From Salinicoccus sp. RF5 (GTDB taxonomy: Bacteria; Bacillota; Bacilli; Staphylococcales; Salinicoccaceae): 64,000 nucleotides of DNA. A model generated the notes under the pieces. It ran no database searches. It was not told the origin of the DNA and saw nothing but the letters and a program-made list of their open reading frames with translations. Positions within the stretch are counted from its first letter, which is position 1, and each line of letters opens with the position of its first letter. A program made the position numbers and the translations under genes. Positions 1 to 9,148 of the stretch are shown piece by piece. The stretch covers positions 310,001 through 374,000 of the forward strand of contig NZ_JAJGRC010000001.1 of the NCBI RefSeq assembly GCF_020786625.1. The letters are read 5' to 3'.

Positions 1-53
1 TGATCCACGTGGATCGTGTAGTTGTCTGAAGCATAACTCGTCCGTATTTCCAT
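1..53 (-). CDS. aroB: 3-dehydroquinate synthase, N-terminal fragment
   Basis: Only the first 17 codons lie in the window; the gene continues past position 1. The ATG at 53 follows the aroC stop codon by one base. The peptide begins MEIRTSYASDNYTIHV, which resembles the N-terminus of Firmicute AroB, and aroB follows aroC in Bacillus and Staphylococcus. AroB converts DAHP to 3-dehydroquinate in the shikimate pathway. The call rests on a short peptide plus synteny. Confidence 0.75.
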   Translation of the reverse strand, partial: MEIRTSYASDNYTIHVD

Positions 54-54
54 C

Positions 55-1221
55 CTAGTACTCACTCACTCGGGTCTTGTATTTGGAAACTGCTTCTTCC
101 AGCTCATTGAAATCATCATGGGGGAATTTTTCGAGGATGGCCCTTGCCATTTCGATGGCCACCATATGTTCACATACGACGGAGGCTGCAGGCACTGCAC
201 ATGCATCACTGCGCTCGATCGTCGCCTTGAATGGTTCCTTGGTGTTGATGTCCACGCTGAAGAGCGGCTTATACAATGTAGGGATGGGTTTCATGACAGC
301 TTTGACGACAACGGGCATGCCGGTTGTCATGCCGCCTTCGAAACCGCCGAGATTGTTGGTGCGTCTGTAGTAACCCCGGTCCTCGCTGTAGAGGATTTCA
401 TCCTGTACCTGCGAACCTGGTGTTTCACCTGCCATGAAGCCGATGCCGAATTCCACGCCTTTGAAGGCATTGATGCTGACGATGCTGGCTGCGATCTTGG
501 AATCGAGCTTGCGGTCGTAGTGCACGTAGCTGCCGAGTCCCGGGATTGGATTTTCAACGATGACTTCGACTATACCACCGATGGAATCGCCTTTTTTCTT
601 CGTCTCGTCTATGAGCTGTTCGGCTTCCTTCGTCTTGTCTTCGGAAACCATCCGCACGGAGGAGTCATCCGGACGTGTGGCACGCTCCTCGATGCTGTAG
701 TCTCCCTCGTCCTTGACGGTGCCAATCTGATTGACACGGCTGAACATGCGTATATCGAGGGCATGCAGCAGTTCCTTGCACAATGCACCGACCGCGACCC
801 TGGAGGCAGTCTCCCGCGCTGATGAGCGCTCAAGTATGTTGCGGAGGTCGCGCATGTTGTACTTCATTCCGCCGACGAGATCGGCGTGGCCCGGACGGGG
901 TTTTGTGATGACCCTCTTCATGGACTCCTCTTCTTCCGGAGTCAACGGCTCGCTGCCCATGATCTTGCTCCAGTGCTTGAAGTCATCATTTGTGATCTCG
1001 ATCATGATCGGACTACCGAGCGTCTTGCCGTGTCTGATGCCGCTGCTGAATTGGAAGGTATCCTTTTCGATCTGCATGCGGCGTCCCCTGCCGTAGCCGC
1101 CCTGCCTCTTTATGAGCTCTGCCGTCATCCTTTCCTTGTCAATCGGAAGGTTCGCCGGGAACCCCTCCACTATAGCCGACAATTTCGGCCCATGTGATTC
1201 GCCCGCTGTCATAAATCTCAT
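55..1221 (-). CDS. aroC: Chorismate synthase
   Basis: 388 residues, the usual family length. It converts 5-enolpyruvylshikimate-3-phosphate to chorismate using reduced FMN, the last step of the shared shikimate pathway. The N-terminal signature [11 protein letters not shown], the [11 protein letters not shown] stretch and the [10 protein letters not shown] motif near the C-terminus are all present. A good ribosome site (GAGGAGG) sits just before the ATG at 1221. It lies between ndk upstream and aroB downstream. Bacillus carries a chemotaxis methyltransferase gene, cheR, between ndk and aroC; here there is only a 74-base gap with a terminator. Confidence 0.97.
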   Translation of the reverse strand: MRFMTAGESHGPKLSAIVEGFPANLPIDKERMTAELIKRQGGYGRGRRMQIEKDTFQFSSGIRHGKTLGSPIMIEITNDDFKHWSKIMGSEPLTPEEEESMKRVITKPRPGHADLVGGMKYNMRDLRNILERSSARETASRVAVGALCKELLHALDIRMFSRVNQIGTVKDEGDYSIEERATRPDDSSVRMVSEDKTKEAEQLIDETKKKGDSIGGIVEVIVENPIPGLGSYVHYDRKLDSKIAASIVSINAFKGVEFGIGFMAGETPGSQVQDEILYSEDRGYYRRTNNLGGFEGGMTTGMPVVVKAVMKPIPTLYKPLFSVDINTKEPFKATIERSDACAVPAASVVCEHMVAIEMARAILEKFPHDDFNELEEAVSKYKTRVSEY

Positions 1222-1250
1222 TTGTATAGCCTCCTCTTATTTATGGATAT

Positions 1251-1279
1251 TAAAAAAAGCTGAGTGCTTTACCCAGCTT
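1251..1279 (-). terminator. Terminator after ndk
   Basis: On the minus strand a 9-bp stem (AAGCTGGGT with ACTCAGCTT, one G-U pair) with a 5-base loop is followed by seven T residues. It lies 16 bases past the ndk stop. Only about 30 bases separate it from the aroC start, leaving little room for a separate promoter, so aroC is probably expressed by read-through. Confidence 0.85.
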
Positions 1280-1295
1280 CTGCTATTCGATTCCC

Positions 1296-1742
1296 CTAGT
1301 AGATCCAGGCACTGTTGGACAAGTTGTAGTCAAGGATCTCACTGTCATCGAAGAAAAGTGAAATTTCACGCTCTGCACTCTCTGGGGAGTCTGAACCATG
1401 AATGATGTTCTTGCCTACTGTGAGTCCGAAGTCTCCACGGATGGTTCCTGGAGCCGCCTGCTGAGGGTTTGTGGAACCGACGACAAGACGCGCAGTCTCG
1501 ATCACATTCTCCCCTTCGAGTACCATGGCGAAGACAGGGCCTGAAGTGATGAAGTCTACAAGCTCACCGAAGAAAGGCTTGTCCTGATGCTCCTGATAGT
1601 GTGTTTTAGCCAGGTCTTCTGAAACCTGCATCAGTTTGGCACCCGCCAACTTGAATCCTTTGTCTTCAAGGCGTGACACGATTGTGCCTACCAGGTTTCT
1701 TTGGACACCGTCCGGTTTGATCATTAGAAATGTTTTTTCCAT
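1296..1742 (-). CDS. ndk: Nucleoside diphosphate kinase
   Basis: 148 residues from the ATG at 1742, close to the family norm of about 149. It transfers the gamma phosphate of ATP to other nucleoside diphosphates through a phosphohistidine. The start [15 protein letters not shown] and the active-site stretch [16 protein letters not shown], with its catalytic His, are visible. An AAAGGAG ribosome site sits 7 bases before 1742. A longer reading from 1781 adds 13 unconserved residues and has no ribosome site. The gene has its own promoter, so it may be transcribed apart from hepT. Confidence 0.97.
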   Translation of the reverse strand: MEKTFLMIKPDGVQRNLVGTIVSRLEDKGFKLAGAKLMQVSEDLAKTHYQEHQDKPFFGELVDFITSGPVFAMVLEGENVIETARLVVGSTNPQQAAPGTIRGDFGLTVGKNIIHGSDSPESAEREISLFFDDSEILDYNLSNSAWIY

Positions 1743-1779
1743 TTTTGTATTCTCCTTTAGTTGAAATCCAGTCCATATC

Positions 1780-1809
1780 ATTCTAACATTATTATTTTTG
1801 ATTTTTCAA
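1780..1809 (-). promoter_or_regulatory. Sigma-A type promoter for ndk
   Basis: The minus strand reads TTGAAA, an 18-base spacer, then TAGAAT, immediately after hepT and 38 bases before the ndk ATG. Assigned by consensus match only. Confidence 0.6.
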
Positions 1810-1810
1810 T

Positions 1811-2764
1811 TTAATTCAGACGATTTGAGAGTTTTTCTGCGATTTCCTGCAGATATGTCCTTATCGGCTCTTCAATCTCTTCAGTGGCTTCCATGGCTTT
1901 CTGGATGTGGGAATTGCTGACAGCAATTGCCTTGTCGATTGCATTGGAATCGAGCAGAGCATCAATCAGGTGATTGAGCTGTACTTCCCCGCCGTCAAAT
2001 GATTCCAGGTGCCTTCTGAAATCCGGATCTTCATCCCTCAGGATCAGCACCGGCAGTGTATAATGTCCATTTTCCATATCGGAAAACTTGGGTTTGCCGA
2101 GTGTTTCTTCGTTGCCGATGAAATCCAGGCAGTCATCGACGATCTGGAAGCTCATTCCGATGTGATAACCGTAATCCAACAGGGCATCGAGGGTCTTCTG
2201 ATCGACGTTGGATGCATAGGCACCCATCTTGATGCTGAGTTCAATCAGCAACGCCGTCTTCCTGTATATCTTCCTGTAATAGTCATCCATGGTCTGGTGC
2301 GCATTGAACTGATGGTCGAGCTGGAACAGTTCACCGTCGATGATGTCCCGGATCGCTTTGGAAAAGGATTCGTGGAGTCCGCGGTGCTCTATTGTGCTCA
2401 CCAGTGAAAGGGAGGTTGAGAGGAGATAGTTTCCGGTATTGACCGCCTGGAGATATCCATGTTCATAGTACACCGTCGATTTGCCCCGGCGCAGCTCACT
2501 GTTGTCGATGATGTCGTCATGTACAAGGCTTGACATATGTATAAGTTCAAGGCTTGCACTTGCCCTCAATACATCGGGGAACTTGTCCTCTTCACCGAGC
2601 TTTCCGACAAGTAGGGTGAAGGTGGGCCGAATTTTCTTGCCCCCTGCAATGAAAAGTTCATAGCTCTTCTCATTGACGAGCACTTCATTCGGGTCGAGGT
2701 GCTCCTTTATGAGATCGGTGACCGCCTCGAAGTCTGAAGCGAGATACTGCTTGACCGTCTTCAA
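1811..2764 (-). CDS. hepT: Heptaprenyl diphosphate synthase component II
   Basis: 317 residues. This is the catalytic subunit of the two-part long-chain prenyl diphosphate synthase that makes the menaquinone side chain. The first aspartate-rich motif DDIID is at residues 83-87 and the second (DDCLD) is in the C-terminal half; both bind magnesium-diphosphate. Its ATG overlaps the menG stop by 4 bases, indicating translational coupling. With hepS and menG it forms the same hepS-menG-hepT cluster as in Bacillus. The product chain length cannot be read from sequence alone. Confidence 0.93.
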   Translation of the reverse strand: MKTVKQYLASDFEAVTDLIKEHLDPNEVLVNEKSYELFIAGGKKIRPTFTLLVGKLGEEDKFPDVLRASASLELIHMSSLVHDDIIDNSELRRGKSTVYYEHGYLQAVNTGNYLLSTSLSLVSTIEHRGLHESFSKAIRDIIDGELFQLDHQFNAHQTMDDYYRKIYRKTALLIELSIKMGAYASNVDQKTLDALLDYGYHIGMSFQIVDDCLDFIGNEETLGKPKFSDMENGHYTLPVLILRDEDPDFRRHLESFDGGEVQLNHLIDALLDSNAIDKAIAVSNSHIQKAMEATEEIEEPIRTYLQEIAEKLSNRLN

Positions 2765-3471
2765 TGGCGACCCACCCGTCCAAGCGGCTTGTATCCGATA
2801 TGGGTGGCGGCAGTGCCGAAAGTATGGGGGATGACCTTAAGATTGATGAATCCGCTCTTTTTCATCATGGATTTGAGCGCGTCTTTGGACAGGAACGCAC
2901 TTGTCGATTCATACAGCCATTCGTATTCCTTGGCACTGTCTGCAATGATCCCTCCGAGGGTGGGCATGATCTTGCCGAAATAGAAGTCGAATCCTCTGCT
3001 GATCAGTTGATTTTCCGGGGTGGAAGTTTCCAGGATTACGAGCGTGCCACCCGGTTTCAATACTCTGTAGAACTCCTCTACTGCACTGCCATAATCCGGG
3101 AGGTTCCTGAGGCCGAAGCCGATCGTTACATAATCGAAAGAACCATCGTCAAACGGGAGTGCCATGGCATTTCCCTGAATCAGTTCTATATTGGCATGTC
3201 CAGACGTCTTTTCAGCTGCAACTTCCAGCATTTTTTCACTGAAGTCGAGGCCTACGACTTCAGCTTCCGGTGCTTCCTCGGCCAACTGTATCGTCCAATC
3301 TCCAGTACCGCAGCATACATCTAGTATGTCATGGTCATCTTTGACGAACACTTCCTTCATTGTCCTGTTCCGCCATAGATTGTGCTGGTTGAAGCTGATG
3401 ATATTGTTCATCAGGTCATAATCAGTGGAAATAGAATTAAATATGTTTTGAACTTTTTTCTCTTTATCCAT
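2761..3471 (-). CDS. menG: Demethylmenaquinone methyltransferase
   Basis: 236 residues, a class I SAM-dependent methyltransferase of the UbiE/MenG family. It methylates demethylmenaquinone in the last step of menaquinone synthesis. The SAM-binding motif VCCGTGDWT and the family motif YVTIGFGLRNLPD are present. It sits between hepS (5-base gap) and hepT (4-base overlap). The neighbours and the lack of ubiquinone genes favour the menaquinone role. Confidence 0.95.
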   Translation of the reverse strand: MDKEKKVQNIFNSISTDYDLMNNIISFNQHNLWRNRTMKEVFVKDDHDILDVCCGTGDWTIQLAEEAPEAEVVGLDFSEKMLEVAAEKTSGHANIELIQGNAMALPFDDGSFDYVTIGFGLRNLPDYGSAVEEFYRVLKPGGTLVILETSTPENQLISRGFDFYFGKIMPTLGGIIADSAKEYEWLYESTSAFLSKDALKSMMKKSGFINLKVIPHTFGTAATHIGYKPLGRVGRH

Positions 3472-3476
3472 TCAAC

Positions 3477-3977
3477 TCACCTTTGCTTTTGGTTTATGTA
3501 TGGAAGCGAAGTGATATCCAGTTGCTCCAACTGCCTGTCTATGACATCGTTCAAACGTCTGTCTATGTATTCATTGGAGATGAGATAGAGGATCGGCCCA
3601 TATAGAAGCCTCTTCAGCTCTTCCGGGTGCGGCATGTCATCAGACATGGCCAATTCGGACTTCTTTGAGCTCAATGCTTTTGATATATCCATCATATCCT
3701 GCAGAACCTTGTATTCTTCATGTTCGGCAAGCATCATATAGAATTTACTGAACAGGTAATCACCGGCCAGCACATGCAGTTCCCGCCTGTCCTCCCCGGG
3801 AATGTCATCCAGAAAGTTGAGGGCAGTGTTGAACAGCAGAACCGCCTGGTTCACATGGGGACTGTGGAGGATATATTCCCTGTTTGAAAAAAACTCAAAA
3901 AAAGGATCATCATGTAGTTCGAGGATCCATGAATTGGTACCCAGATCGGATTCTAGTTCTTTCCTTAGAGCATTCAT
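3477..3977 (-). CDS. hepS: Heptaprenyl diphosphate synthase component I
   Basis: 166 residues starting MNALRKELES at the ATG at 3977, which has an AAGGTGA ribosome site 8 bases upstream. A longer reading from 4037 would add 20 hydrophobic residues encoded by the hup terminator region and is unlikely. HepS is the non-catalytic partner of HepT. It is shorter than the Bacillus subtilis protein (about 250 residues), as I recall for staphylococcal forms. Identification rests on position directly before menG and hepT plus moderate resemblance. Confidence 0.82.
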   Translation of the reverse strand: MNALRKELESDLGTNSWILELHDDPFFEFFSNREYILHSPHVNQAVLLFNTALNFLDDIPGEDRRELHVLAGDYLFSKFYMMLAEHEEYKVLQDMMDISKALSSKKSELAMSDDMPHPEELKRLLYGPILYLISNEYIDRRLNDVIDRQLEQLDITSLPYINQKQR

Positions 3978-4002
3978 GACAAATATCACCTTATAAATTA
4001 AT

Positions 4003-4026
4003 AGACCTAACCATGACGTTAGGCCT
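4003..4026 (-). terminator. Inverted repeat after hup, probable weak terminator
   Basis: A 9-bp stem (AGGCCTAAC with GTTAGGTCT, one G-U pair) with a 6-base loop begins 11 bases after the hup stop. The tract that follows is AT-rich (ATTAATTTAT) rather than a clean T run. It probably causes partial termination between the strongly expressed hup and hepS. Confidence 0.6.
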
Positions 4027-4037
4027 AAAGTAATCAA

Positions 4038-4310
4038 TTATTTTACCGCATCTTTAAGTGCTTTGCCTGCTTTGAATGCAGGGACTTTTGATGCTGCAAT
4101 TTCAATTTCTTCTCCAGATTGTGGATTACGTCCTTTTCTTGCTGAACGTTCACGTACCTCGAAGTTACCGAAACCAATCAGTTGTACTTTCTCACCATTT
4201 TTCAATGATTCCTGAATAGTGTCAAATACTGCATCGACAGCAGCACCTGCTTCTTTTTTCGTGAGGTCAGCTTGGTCACTGACAGCATTGATCAAATCTG
4301 TTTTGTTCAT
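4038..4310 (-). CDS. hup: DNA-binding protein HU
   Basis: 90 residues from the ATG at 4310. HU is the small histone-like protein that bends and compacts DNA as a dimer. The N-terminus [14 protein letters not shown] and the DNA-binding arm region ([19 protein letters not shown]) are typical. An AAGGAGGTG ribosome site overlaps an upstream in-frame GTG, so the ATG at 4310 is the real start. A long inverted repeat lies directly upstream. In Bacillus, spoIVA follows the next gene boundary and folE/mtrB lie between hup and hepS; none of these is present. Confidence 0.97.
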   Translation of the reverse strand: MNKTDLINAVSDQADLTKKEAGAAVDAVFDTIQESLKNGEKVQLIGFGNFEVRERSARKGRNPQSGEEIEIAASKVPAFKAGKALKDAVK

Positions 4311-4333
4311 CAGATCCACCTCCTTATATGACT

Positions 4334-4359
4334 ATAATGATAACCATGATTATCATTAT
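4334..4359. promoter_or_regulatory. Inverted repeat in hup leader, partial Fur-box match
   Basis: Perfect 10-bp arms (ATAATGATAA and TTATCATTAT) flank a 6-base spacer, just upstream of the hup ribosome site. On the minus strand one register matches 15 of 19 positions of the classical Fur-box consensus. It could be an operator or an mRNA hairpin controlling HU translation. I found no clear -35/-10 pair to place it relative to a promoter. Confidence 0.5.
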
Positions 4360-4428
4360 GTTTTGACTTTAACACAGTGGTTGTTGCACTGCAACGGATT
4401 TCACCGTTTCACAGCCAAAAAAGCCGTA

Positions 4429-5151
4429 TTAATCGCTTTTGTGGCGGTTCGTCATGAAAATGGGCTCGTTTTCATCGTTGACTGTGATTTCCGGTGAATA
4501 GAGGGGGACGACCGGCGTATATTCATAAAGGACATGACGGACATCCTCACCGGTTTCGAATGACAGGTCGTTCTCGTTGATGATCCTGGCAATATCTTCA
4601 CGGTAATCGACGATGAATTCTTCTCCCCCATTGTAGTATACATTCAGGGAAGCACCTGTGTAGGGACTCGAGACAGTCGGGTTTTCATCCAGGTTGTAGA
4701 AGCCGAGGTCCAGAGGGTATACATTAGGCCCGATCGGTTCATCCAATTCGACATGTTCGCCCATCGCCTTGAGGCGGATGTTCAGCGACCTGACTTCTTC
4801 TGTAATATTCAAGTCTGCAAGCTTCACTTTCGGATCCTCTTCAGCATCTATGATGACGTACTGGTAATGTCCCCCCGCCTCGTAGGCACTCTCCGGCCGT
4901 TCATCAAGGTAGGCCGGCACGAGCCTTTCAAAGTCGATCTGGTACTCCAGGTACTCCCGCTGCCCCTCTTTCGTCTCTATCGGCAGCAGGCCGTCGGAAT
5001 CTTCCCGGAACTGGTCCACTGCATTCTGCACCATCTCTATCTGCATATTTTCAGGCATCTGGTTCTGCACCTGTTCCGACTCGGGGTACAGGCAGCCCGA
5101 CATCAGGATGCTGCCTGCTATGGCGGCAAGGATCAATCTGAACCTACGCAT
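4429..5151 (-). CDS. YphF-like lipoprotein
   Basis: 240 residues. The N-terminus is a lipoprotein signal peptide with a lipobox LMSGC (Cys at residue 20), so the mature protein should be anchored on the outer face of the membrane. No catalytic motif is visible. Its place between yphE-like/gpsA and hup matches Bacillus subtilis yphF, a lipoprotein I recall as family DUF3939. It overlaps the yphE-like gene by 8 bases. In Bacillus spoIVA lies between yphF and hbs; here there is only a 118-base gap. Function unknown. Confidence 0.75.
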   Translation of the reverse strand: MRRFRLILAAIAGSILMSGCLYPESEQVQNQMPENMQIEMVQNAVDQFREDSDGLLPIETKEGQREYLEYQIDFERLVPAYLDERPESAYEAGGHYQYVIIDAEEDPKVKLADLNITEEVRSLNIRLKAMGEHVELDEPIGPNVYPLDLGFYNLDENPTVSSPYTGASLNVYYNGGEEFIVDYREDIARIINENDLSFETGEDVRHVLYEYTPVVPLYSPEITVNDENEPIFMTNRHKSD

Positions 5152-5350
5152 GGCTGCTGCCCCCCAGTACAGGAATCATCAGCAGGAATGCAATGATGAG
5201 GAGCGCCCAGGCGACCATTGACACGATGATACTGATGATCCTGGATGATATCTTGTACCGCGCCACATAGATGAGTACGGCAGCGAGGGCCATTGCACCC
5301 AATGAATAGAACGATATCCACATTAAATCCATTCTCGATATATCAAACAT
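5144..5350 (-). CDS. YphE-like small membrane protein
   Basis: 68 residues from the ATG at 5350, 4 bases after the gpsA stop. Two hydrophobic segments (about residues 8-30 and 35-60) suggest a two-pass membrane protein ending LLMIPVLGGSSHA. Size and location after gpsA match Bacillus YphE (family DUF2768, from memory). A longer reading from 5395 would overlap gpsA by 41 bases and adds unconserved sequence. The ribosome site is weak, so translation may be coupled to gpsA. Function unknown. Confidence 0.72.
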   Translation of the reverse strand: MFDISRMDLMWISFYSLGAMALAAVLIYVARYKISSRIISIIVSMVAWALLIIAFLLMIPVLGGSSHA

Positions 5351-5354
5351 CTTA

Positions 5355-6413
5355 TCACTCTCTAGTCCAATCTTTATATTGTTTCTCCAGAACATCCTTC
5401 AGTTCATCGGTTTCCCCAGTCTTTTCGCGCATCATCAGGGCATAGAATGCCTCTTCCTCGCTGATGTCCTCGAAAAGGTACTGGTAGAGTACTTTTGTAA
5501 TCGGCATCTCGACGTCATATTGCGCTGCAAGCTCATATGCTGCACGCGTAGTGTTGACGCCTTCAACTACCATGCCCATCTCCTGCTGTGCTTCTTCTAT
5601 GGTCCTGCCCTCTGCGAGCATGATGCCGCAGCGATAGTTCCTAGAATGCATGCTCGTTGCAGTGACGATGAGGTCCCCCATTCCTGTAAGGCCGAGGAAT
5701 GTAAGGGGATCGGCACCCATGCGTGTACCAAGGCGTGCAATCTCCTGAAGGCCGCGCGTAATGATCGCAGCCTTTGCATTATCCCCGAAATCGAGGCCAT
5801 GCACGAGTCCGATCGCCAAAGCGATGATGTTCTTCAATGCGCCGCCGATTTCCACGCCGATCATATCATCATTATGGTAGACGCGGAAATACTTGTTCAT
5901 GAAGACATCCTGGATGATCTTTGCACTCTCCGGCTTGAGTGAAGCTGTACTTACGGTCGTTGGTGATTTTTTTGCAACCTCTTCGGCATGACTCGGGCCG
6001 CTGAGTACACAGATGTCCTGCACTGTATCCTCGCCCGTCTCTTCGGCAATGACCTCGGAAACCCTCAGATGGGTGTCGAGTTCCAGCCCTTTTGCGACAT
6101 GGACGATCAGAACCTTCTTCTGAAGGCGCTTCAAAAGAGCATTGATGTCCTTGGTCACACTCCTCACCGCCTTGACTGGCACGGCAAGCACCAGGATTTC
6201 GGCATGGCTGACCCCTTCTTCAAGGTTGGATATCGCTCTGATGCTGTCAGGAAGGGGCACATCCTTCAAATATCTGTTGTTAGTATGCTCCTCATTGATC
6301 TCCTTGACTACATCTTCATTTCTGCCATAGATACGCACGTCATGATCATTGTCGACAAGCACCATCGCCATGCTCGTACCGAAACTCCCGGTTCCGACCA
6401 CTGTAATTTTCAT
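5355..6413 (-). CDS. gpsA: Glycerol-3-phosphate dehydrogenase [NAD(P)+]
   Basis: 352 residues. It reduces dihydroxyacetone phosphate to sn-glycerol-3-phosphate for phospholipid synthesis. The dinucleotide-binding motif GTGSFGTSMA is at the N-terminus. The catalytic Lys region EIGGALKNIIALAIG and the substrate loop LTGMGDLIVTATS are present. A strong AGGAGGGGGG ribosome site overlaps the end of der. It is slightly longer than the family average through an acidic C-terminal tail. It follows der as in Bacillus. Confidence 0.97.
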   Translation of the reverse strand: MKITVVGTGSFGTSMAMVLVDNDHDVRIYGRNEDVVKEINEEHTNNRYLKDVPLPDSIRAISNLEEGVSHAEILVLAVPVKAVRSVTKDINALLKRLQKKVLIVHVAKGLELDTHLRVSEVIAEETGEDTVQDICVLSGPSHAEEVAKKSPTTVSTASLKPESAKIIQDVFMNKYFRVYHNDDMIGVEIGGALKNIIALAIGLVHGLDFGDNAKAAIITRGLQEIARLGTRMGADPLTFLGLTGMGDLIVTATSMHSRNYRCGIMLAEGRTIEEAQQEMGMVVEGVNTTRAAYELAAQYDVEMPITKVLYQYLFEDISEEEAFYALMMREKTGETDELKDVLEKQYKDWTRE

Positions 6414-6428
6414 AAGGACTCCCCCCTC

Positions 6429-7739
6429 CTAATTCCTTTTCCTGCTGAGGATGTGTATTGGTGTGCCAGTGAAATCAAAGGCTTTCCTCATCTGGTTCTC
6501 CAAATATCTTCGGTAGCTGAAGTGCATCAGGTCGACATCGTTGACGAATAATACGAATGTCGGCGGTGCCACACTGACTTGTGTACCATAGAAGATGTTG
6601 AGCCTGCGCCCCTTGTCAGTAGGGGTCGGGTTCATGCTCACGCTATCAACGAGGACTTCGTTCAATGTGCTGGACTGGACACGCTTCTTATGGGAATCGT
6701 TCGCCAGTTTGATGAGTGGGAAAAGTGTCGCAAGACGGGACTTGTTCAATGCGGAGACGAAGGTGATGGGGGCATAGTCGAGGAACTGGAATTCCCTTCT
6801 TATCTTATCCTCGAACTTCTTCATCGTCTTATCATCTTTTTCTACAGCATCCCATTTGTTCACTACGATTATCACCGCACGCCCGGCTTCATGGGCGAGT
6901 CCGGCAATACGCTTGTCCTGTTCAATGATGCCTTCTTCCCCATTCAGGACGACGAGCACGACATCGGACCGTTCAATCGCTCGGTTTGCGCGCAGTACTG
7001 AATATTTTTCGGTAGCTTCATACACTTTGCCCCGTTTTCTCATGCCGGCGGTGTCGACAAGTGTGTAATGCTCACCATCATAGAAGTATTCCGTATCGAT
7101 GGCATCCCGTGTTGTACCCGCGATATCCGATACGATGACCCGCTCTTCACCAAGGATGGCATTGACGAGACTTGATTTTCCGACATTCGGCCGGCCGATC
7201 AGCGATACCCTGATCGAATCGTCCGCCTCCACTTCCTCCTCGAGTGATTTGAAGTGTTCAACAGCCTGGTCAAGCACATCGCCGAGACCGAGACCGTGGG
7301 AGCCGGATACCGGGAAAGGATCCCCGAGGCCGAGATTATAGAATTCATATATTTCATTGCGCATTTCAAAATTGTCGATCTTATTTACAGCAAGCACGAC
7401 CGGTTTTTTGGACTTCTGCAGAATCCGGGCAACAAAAAGGTCATCCTCTGTAACCCCTTCCCTGCCATTGGTGATCATCAGGATGACATCCGCTTCCAGT
7501 ATTGCGATTTCAGCCTGCATTTTTATCTGTTCCTGAAACGGCTCATCCTTTATTTCTATCCCACCTGTATCGATGACATTGAATTCGTGATTGAGCCAGT
7601 CCCCCGAAGCATAGAGCCGATCCCGTGTGACACCCGGCGTATCTTCAACAATCGCTTTTCTTTCACCGATGATGCGATTGAATAAAGTGGACTTGCCGAC
7701 ATTCGGTCTCCCTACTACGGCTATTGTTGGTTTGTACAT
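6429..7739 (-). CDS. der: Ribosome biogenesis GTPase Der (EngA)
   Basis: 436 residues. Two tandem GTPase domains each carry a P-loop GRPNVGKS (near residues 10 and 183) and NKxD motifs (NKID, NKWD), followed by the C-terminal KH-like domain. Der acts in 50S ribosomal subunit assembly and is essential in most bacteria. A GGAGG ribosome site precedes the ATG at 7739. It lies between the rpsA terminator and gpsA. Confidence 0.98.
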   Translation of the reverse strand: MYKPTIAVVGRPNVGKSTLFNRIIGERKAIVEDTPGVTRDRLYASGDWLNHEFNVIDTGGIEIKDEPFQEQIKMQAEIAILEADVILMITNGREGVTEDDLFVARILQKSKKPVVLAVNKIDNFEMRNEIYEFYNLGLGDPFPVSGSHGLGLGDVLDQAVEHFKSLEEEVEADDSIRVSLIGRPNVGKSSLVNAILGEERVIVSDIAGTTRDAIDTEYFYDGEHYTLVDTAGMRKRGKVYEATEKYSVLRANRAIERSDVVLVVLNGEEGIIEQDKRIAGLAHEAGRAVIIVVNKWDAVEKDDKTMKKFEDKIRREFQFLDYAPITFVSALNKSRLATLFPLIKLANDSHKKRVQSSTLNEVLVDSVSMNPTPTDKGRRLNIFYGTQVSVAPPTFVLFVNDVDLMHFSYRRYLENQMRKAFDFTGTPIHILSRKRN

Positions 7740-7772
7740 ATCCTACCTCCTATATTTAAGGTTATTTTAACA

Positions 7773-7807
7773 CAAAAATAAAATAAAGAGCGATACTATC
7801 GCTCTTT
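7773..7807 (-). terminator. Rho-independent terminator of rpsA
   Basis: A perfect 10-bp stem (AAAGAGCGAT with ATCGCTCTTT) with a 3-base loop is followed on the minus strand by a T-rich tract (TTTATTTTATTTTTG). It sits 35 bases past the rpsA stop and isolates rpsA from der. Confidence 0.92.
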
Positions 7808-7841
7808 AATCATTTGTATAACCTATTGATTTGAAGTCGTT

Positions 7842-9074
7842 CTAGATATCCAGATCCCTGAAACGGTCACCGAATACATCTCCGAGTGTCGGGCCTTCGT
7901 CATCTGAATCATCCCGGTAGACTTTAGCCTGCTCTTCCCTGGATGGTCTTTCGGAAGTTTCCTTGATGGAGAGGGATACCTTTTCGGAGTCCTCGTTGAG
8001 TGAGAGGATCTTCACTGTAACCGTCTGGCCCTCTTTCAGCACGTCGGATGGTGTCGCAACATGCTCGTGGCTGATTTCGGATACGTGTACAAGTCCTTCG
8101 ACACCTGGCGTCACTTCGACGAATGCACCGAAGTCCACAAGTCTTTTCACCGTGCCATCAAGGACATCGCCTTCTGAATGTTCATTCACGAACGTATTGA
8201 AAGGACTCTCCTGTGCCTGTTTGAGTGAAAGGCTGATGCGTTCCTGTTCAGGATCGACATCGAGGATCTTAACCTGTACCTTGTCTCCGATGTTCACTGC
8301 ATCTTCAACTTTTTCGACTCTGCTGTAGTCAAGTTCTGAGATGTGAGCGAGTCCGTCGACTTCACCGAGGTTGATGAAGGCGCCGAAAGTAGTGATGCGG
8401 ACAACCTCACCTTCAACGATGCTGCCTGCTTCAAGGTTTTCAAGCTGCTTCTTGCGCTCTTCCGCCTTTTCAGCTTCGACGATGCGTTTACGGTTGAGGA
8501 TGACGCGGTTCTTTTCAGGTTCGATGTCTTCAACTTTGACTTCCAGTTCCTGTCCTTCAAACTGGTCGAGGTCTTCGATGTACGCATCGGACAGGAGTGA
8601 GGCAGGAATGAATCCTCTGACGCCCACATCCACTACGAGTCCTGCTTTTACAACTTCCATCACAGTACCTGTAATCGTCTCGTCGTTATCCTTCGCGGAC
8701 TGGAGAGTGTCATAGGCGTTGGTTTCATCGAGTTTCCTGATGGAGAAGATGACGTTCTTGCGGTCTTCTTCATTTTCGACTTTGATGACTACCCCTTCGA
8801 TTGTATCTTCTTCAGAGACAATCTCCTCAGGGCGCTCGATCCTTTTGTTGGTGAGTTGGCTGATTGGAACGATACCTTCAAAATCGGAATCTTCAATGTG
8901 CGCTTTTACAAATTTGTCTTCTATCTTGTAGACGGTGCCCCTTACGGTATCACCGATTTCAAATTCGCTAGACGTATTTGATTCCGCCTCTTCGGAAGTG
9001 TTCACTTCCTCGTTCACCTGTTCCCCGTTGTTCTCTTCGTTGTTCTCTTCATTCAAAATATTTTCTGTCGTCAT
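7842..9074 (-). CDS. rpsA: 30S ribosomal protein S1 homologue
   Basis: 410 residues with an acidic Glu/Asn-rich N-terminal leader of about 40 residues, then four S1 RNA-binding repeats (e.g. GDTVRGTVYKIEDKFVKAHI and GEVVRITTFGAFINLGEVDG). Four repeats is the Firmicute form; E. coli S1 has six. Its role in initiation in Firmicutes is less central than in E. coli. It follows cmk and plsC as in Bacillus. A GGAGGCAG ribosome site precedes the ATG. A TTGACA hexamer occurs in the 74-base upstream gap, but I found no well-spaced -10. Confidence 0.95.
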   Translation of the reverse strand: MTTENILNEENNEENNGEQVNEEVNTSEEAESNTSSEFEIGDTVRGTVYKIEDKFVKAHIEDSDFEGIVPISQLTNKRIERPEEIVSEEDTIEGVVIKVENEEDRKNVIFSIRKLDETNAYDTLQSAKDNDETITGTVMEVVKAGLVVDVGVRGFIPASLLSDAYIEDLDQFEGQELEVKVEDIEPEKNRVILNRKRIVEAEKAEERKKQLENLEAGSIVEGEVVRITTFGAFINLGEVDGLAHISELDYSRVEKVEDAVNIGDKVQVKILDVDPEQERISLSLKQAQESPFNTFVNEHSEGDVLDGTVKRLVDFGAFVEVTPGVEGLVHVSEISHEHVATPSDVLKEGQTVTVKILSLNEDSEKVSLSIKETSERPSREEQAKVYRDDSDDEGPTLGDVFGDRFRDLDI

Positions 9075-9148
9075 ATGCCTGCCTCCAATTACATTACTAA
9101 AAAGTGTATATATCTAAGTTCTTACAAATATATTGATTTGTCAAGTAA

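Noticed and set aside
118-822. Open frame of 234 codons on the plus strand opposite aroC
   Set aside because: Shadow of an intact chorismate synthase gene.
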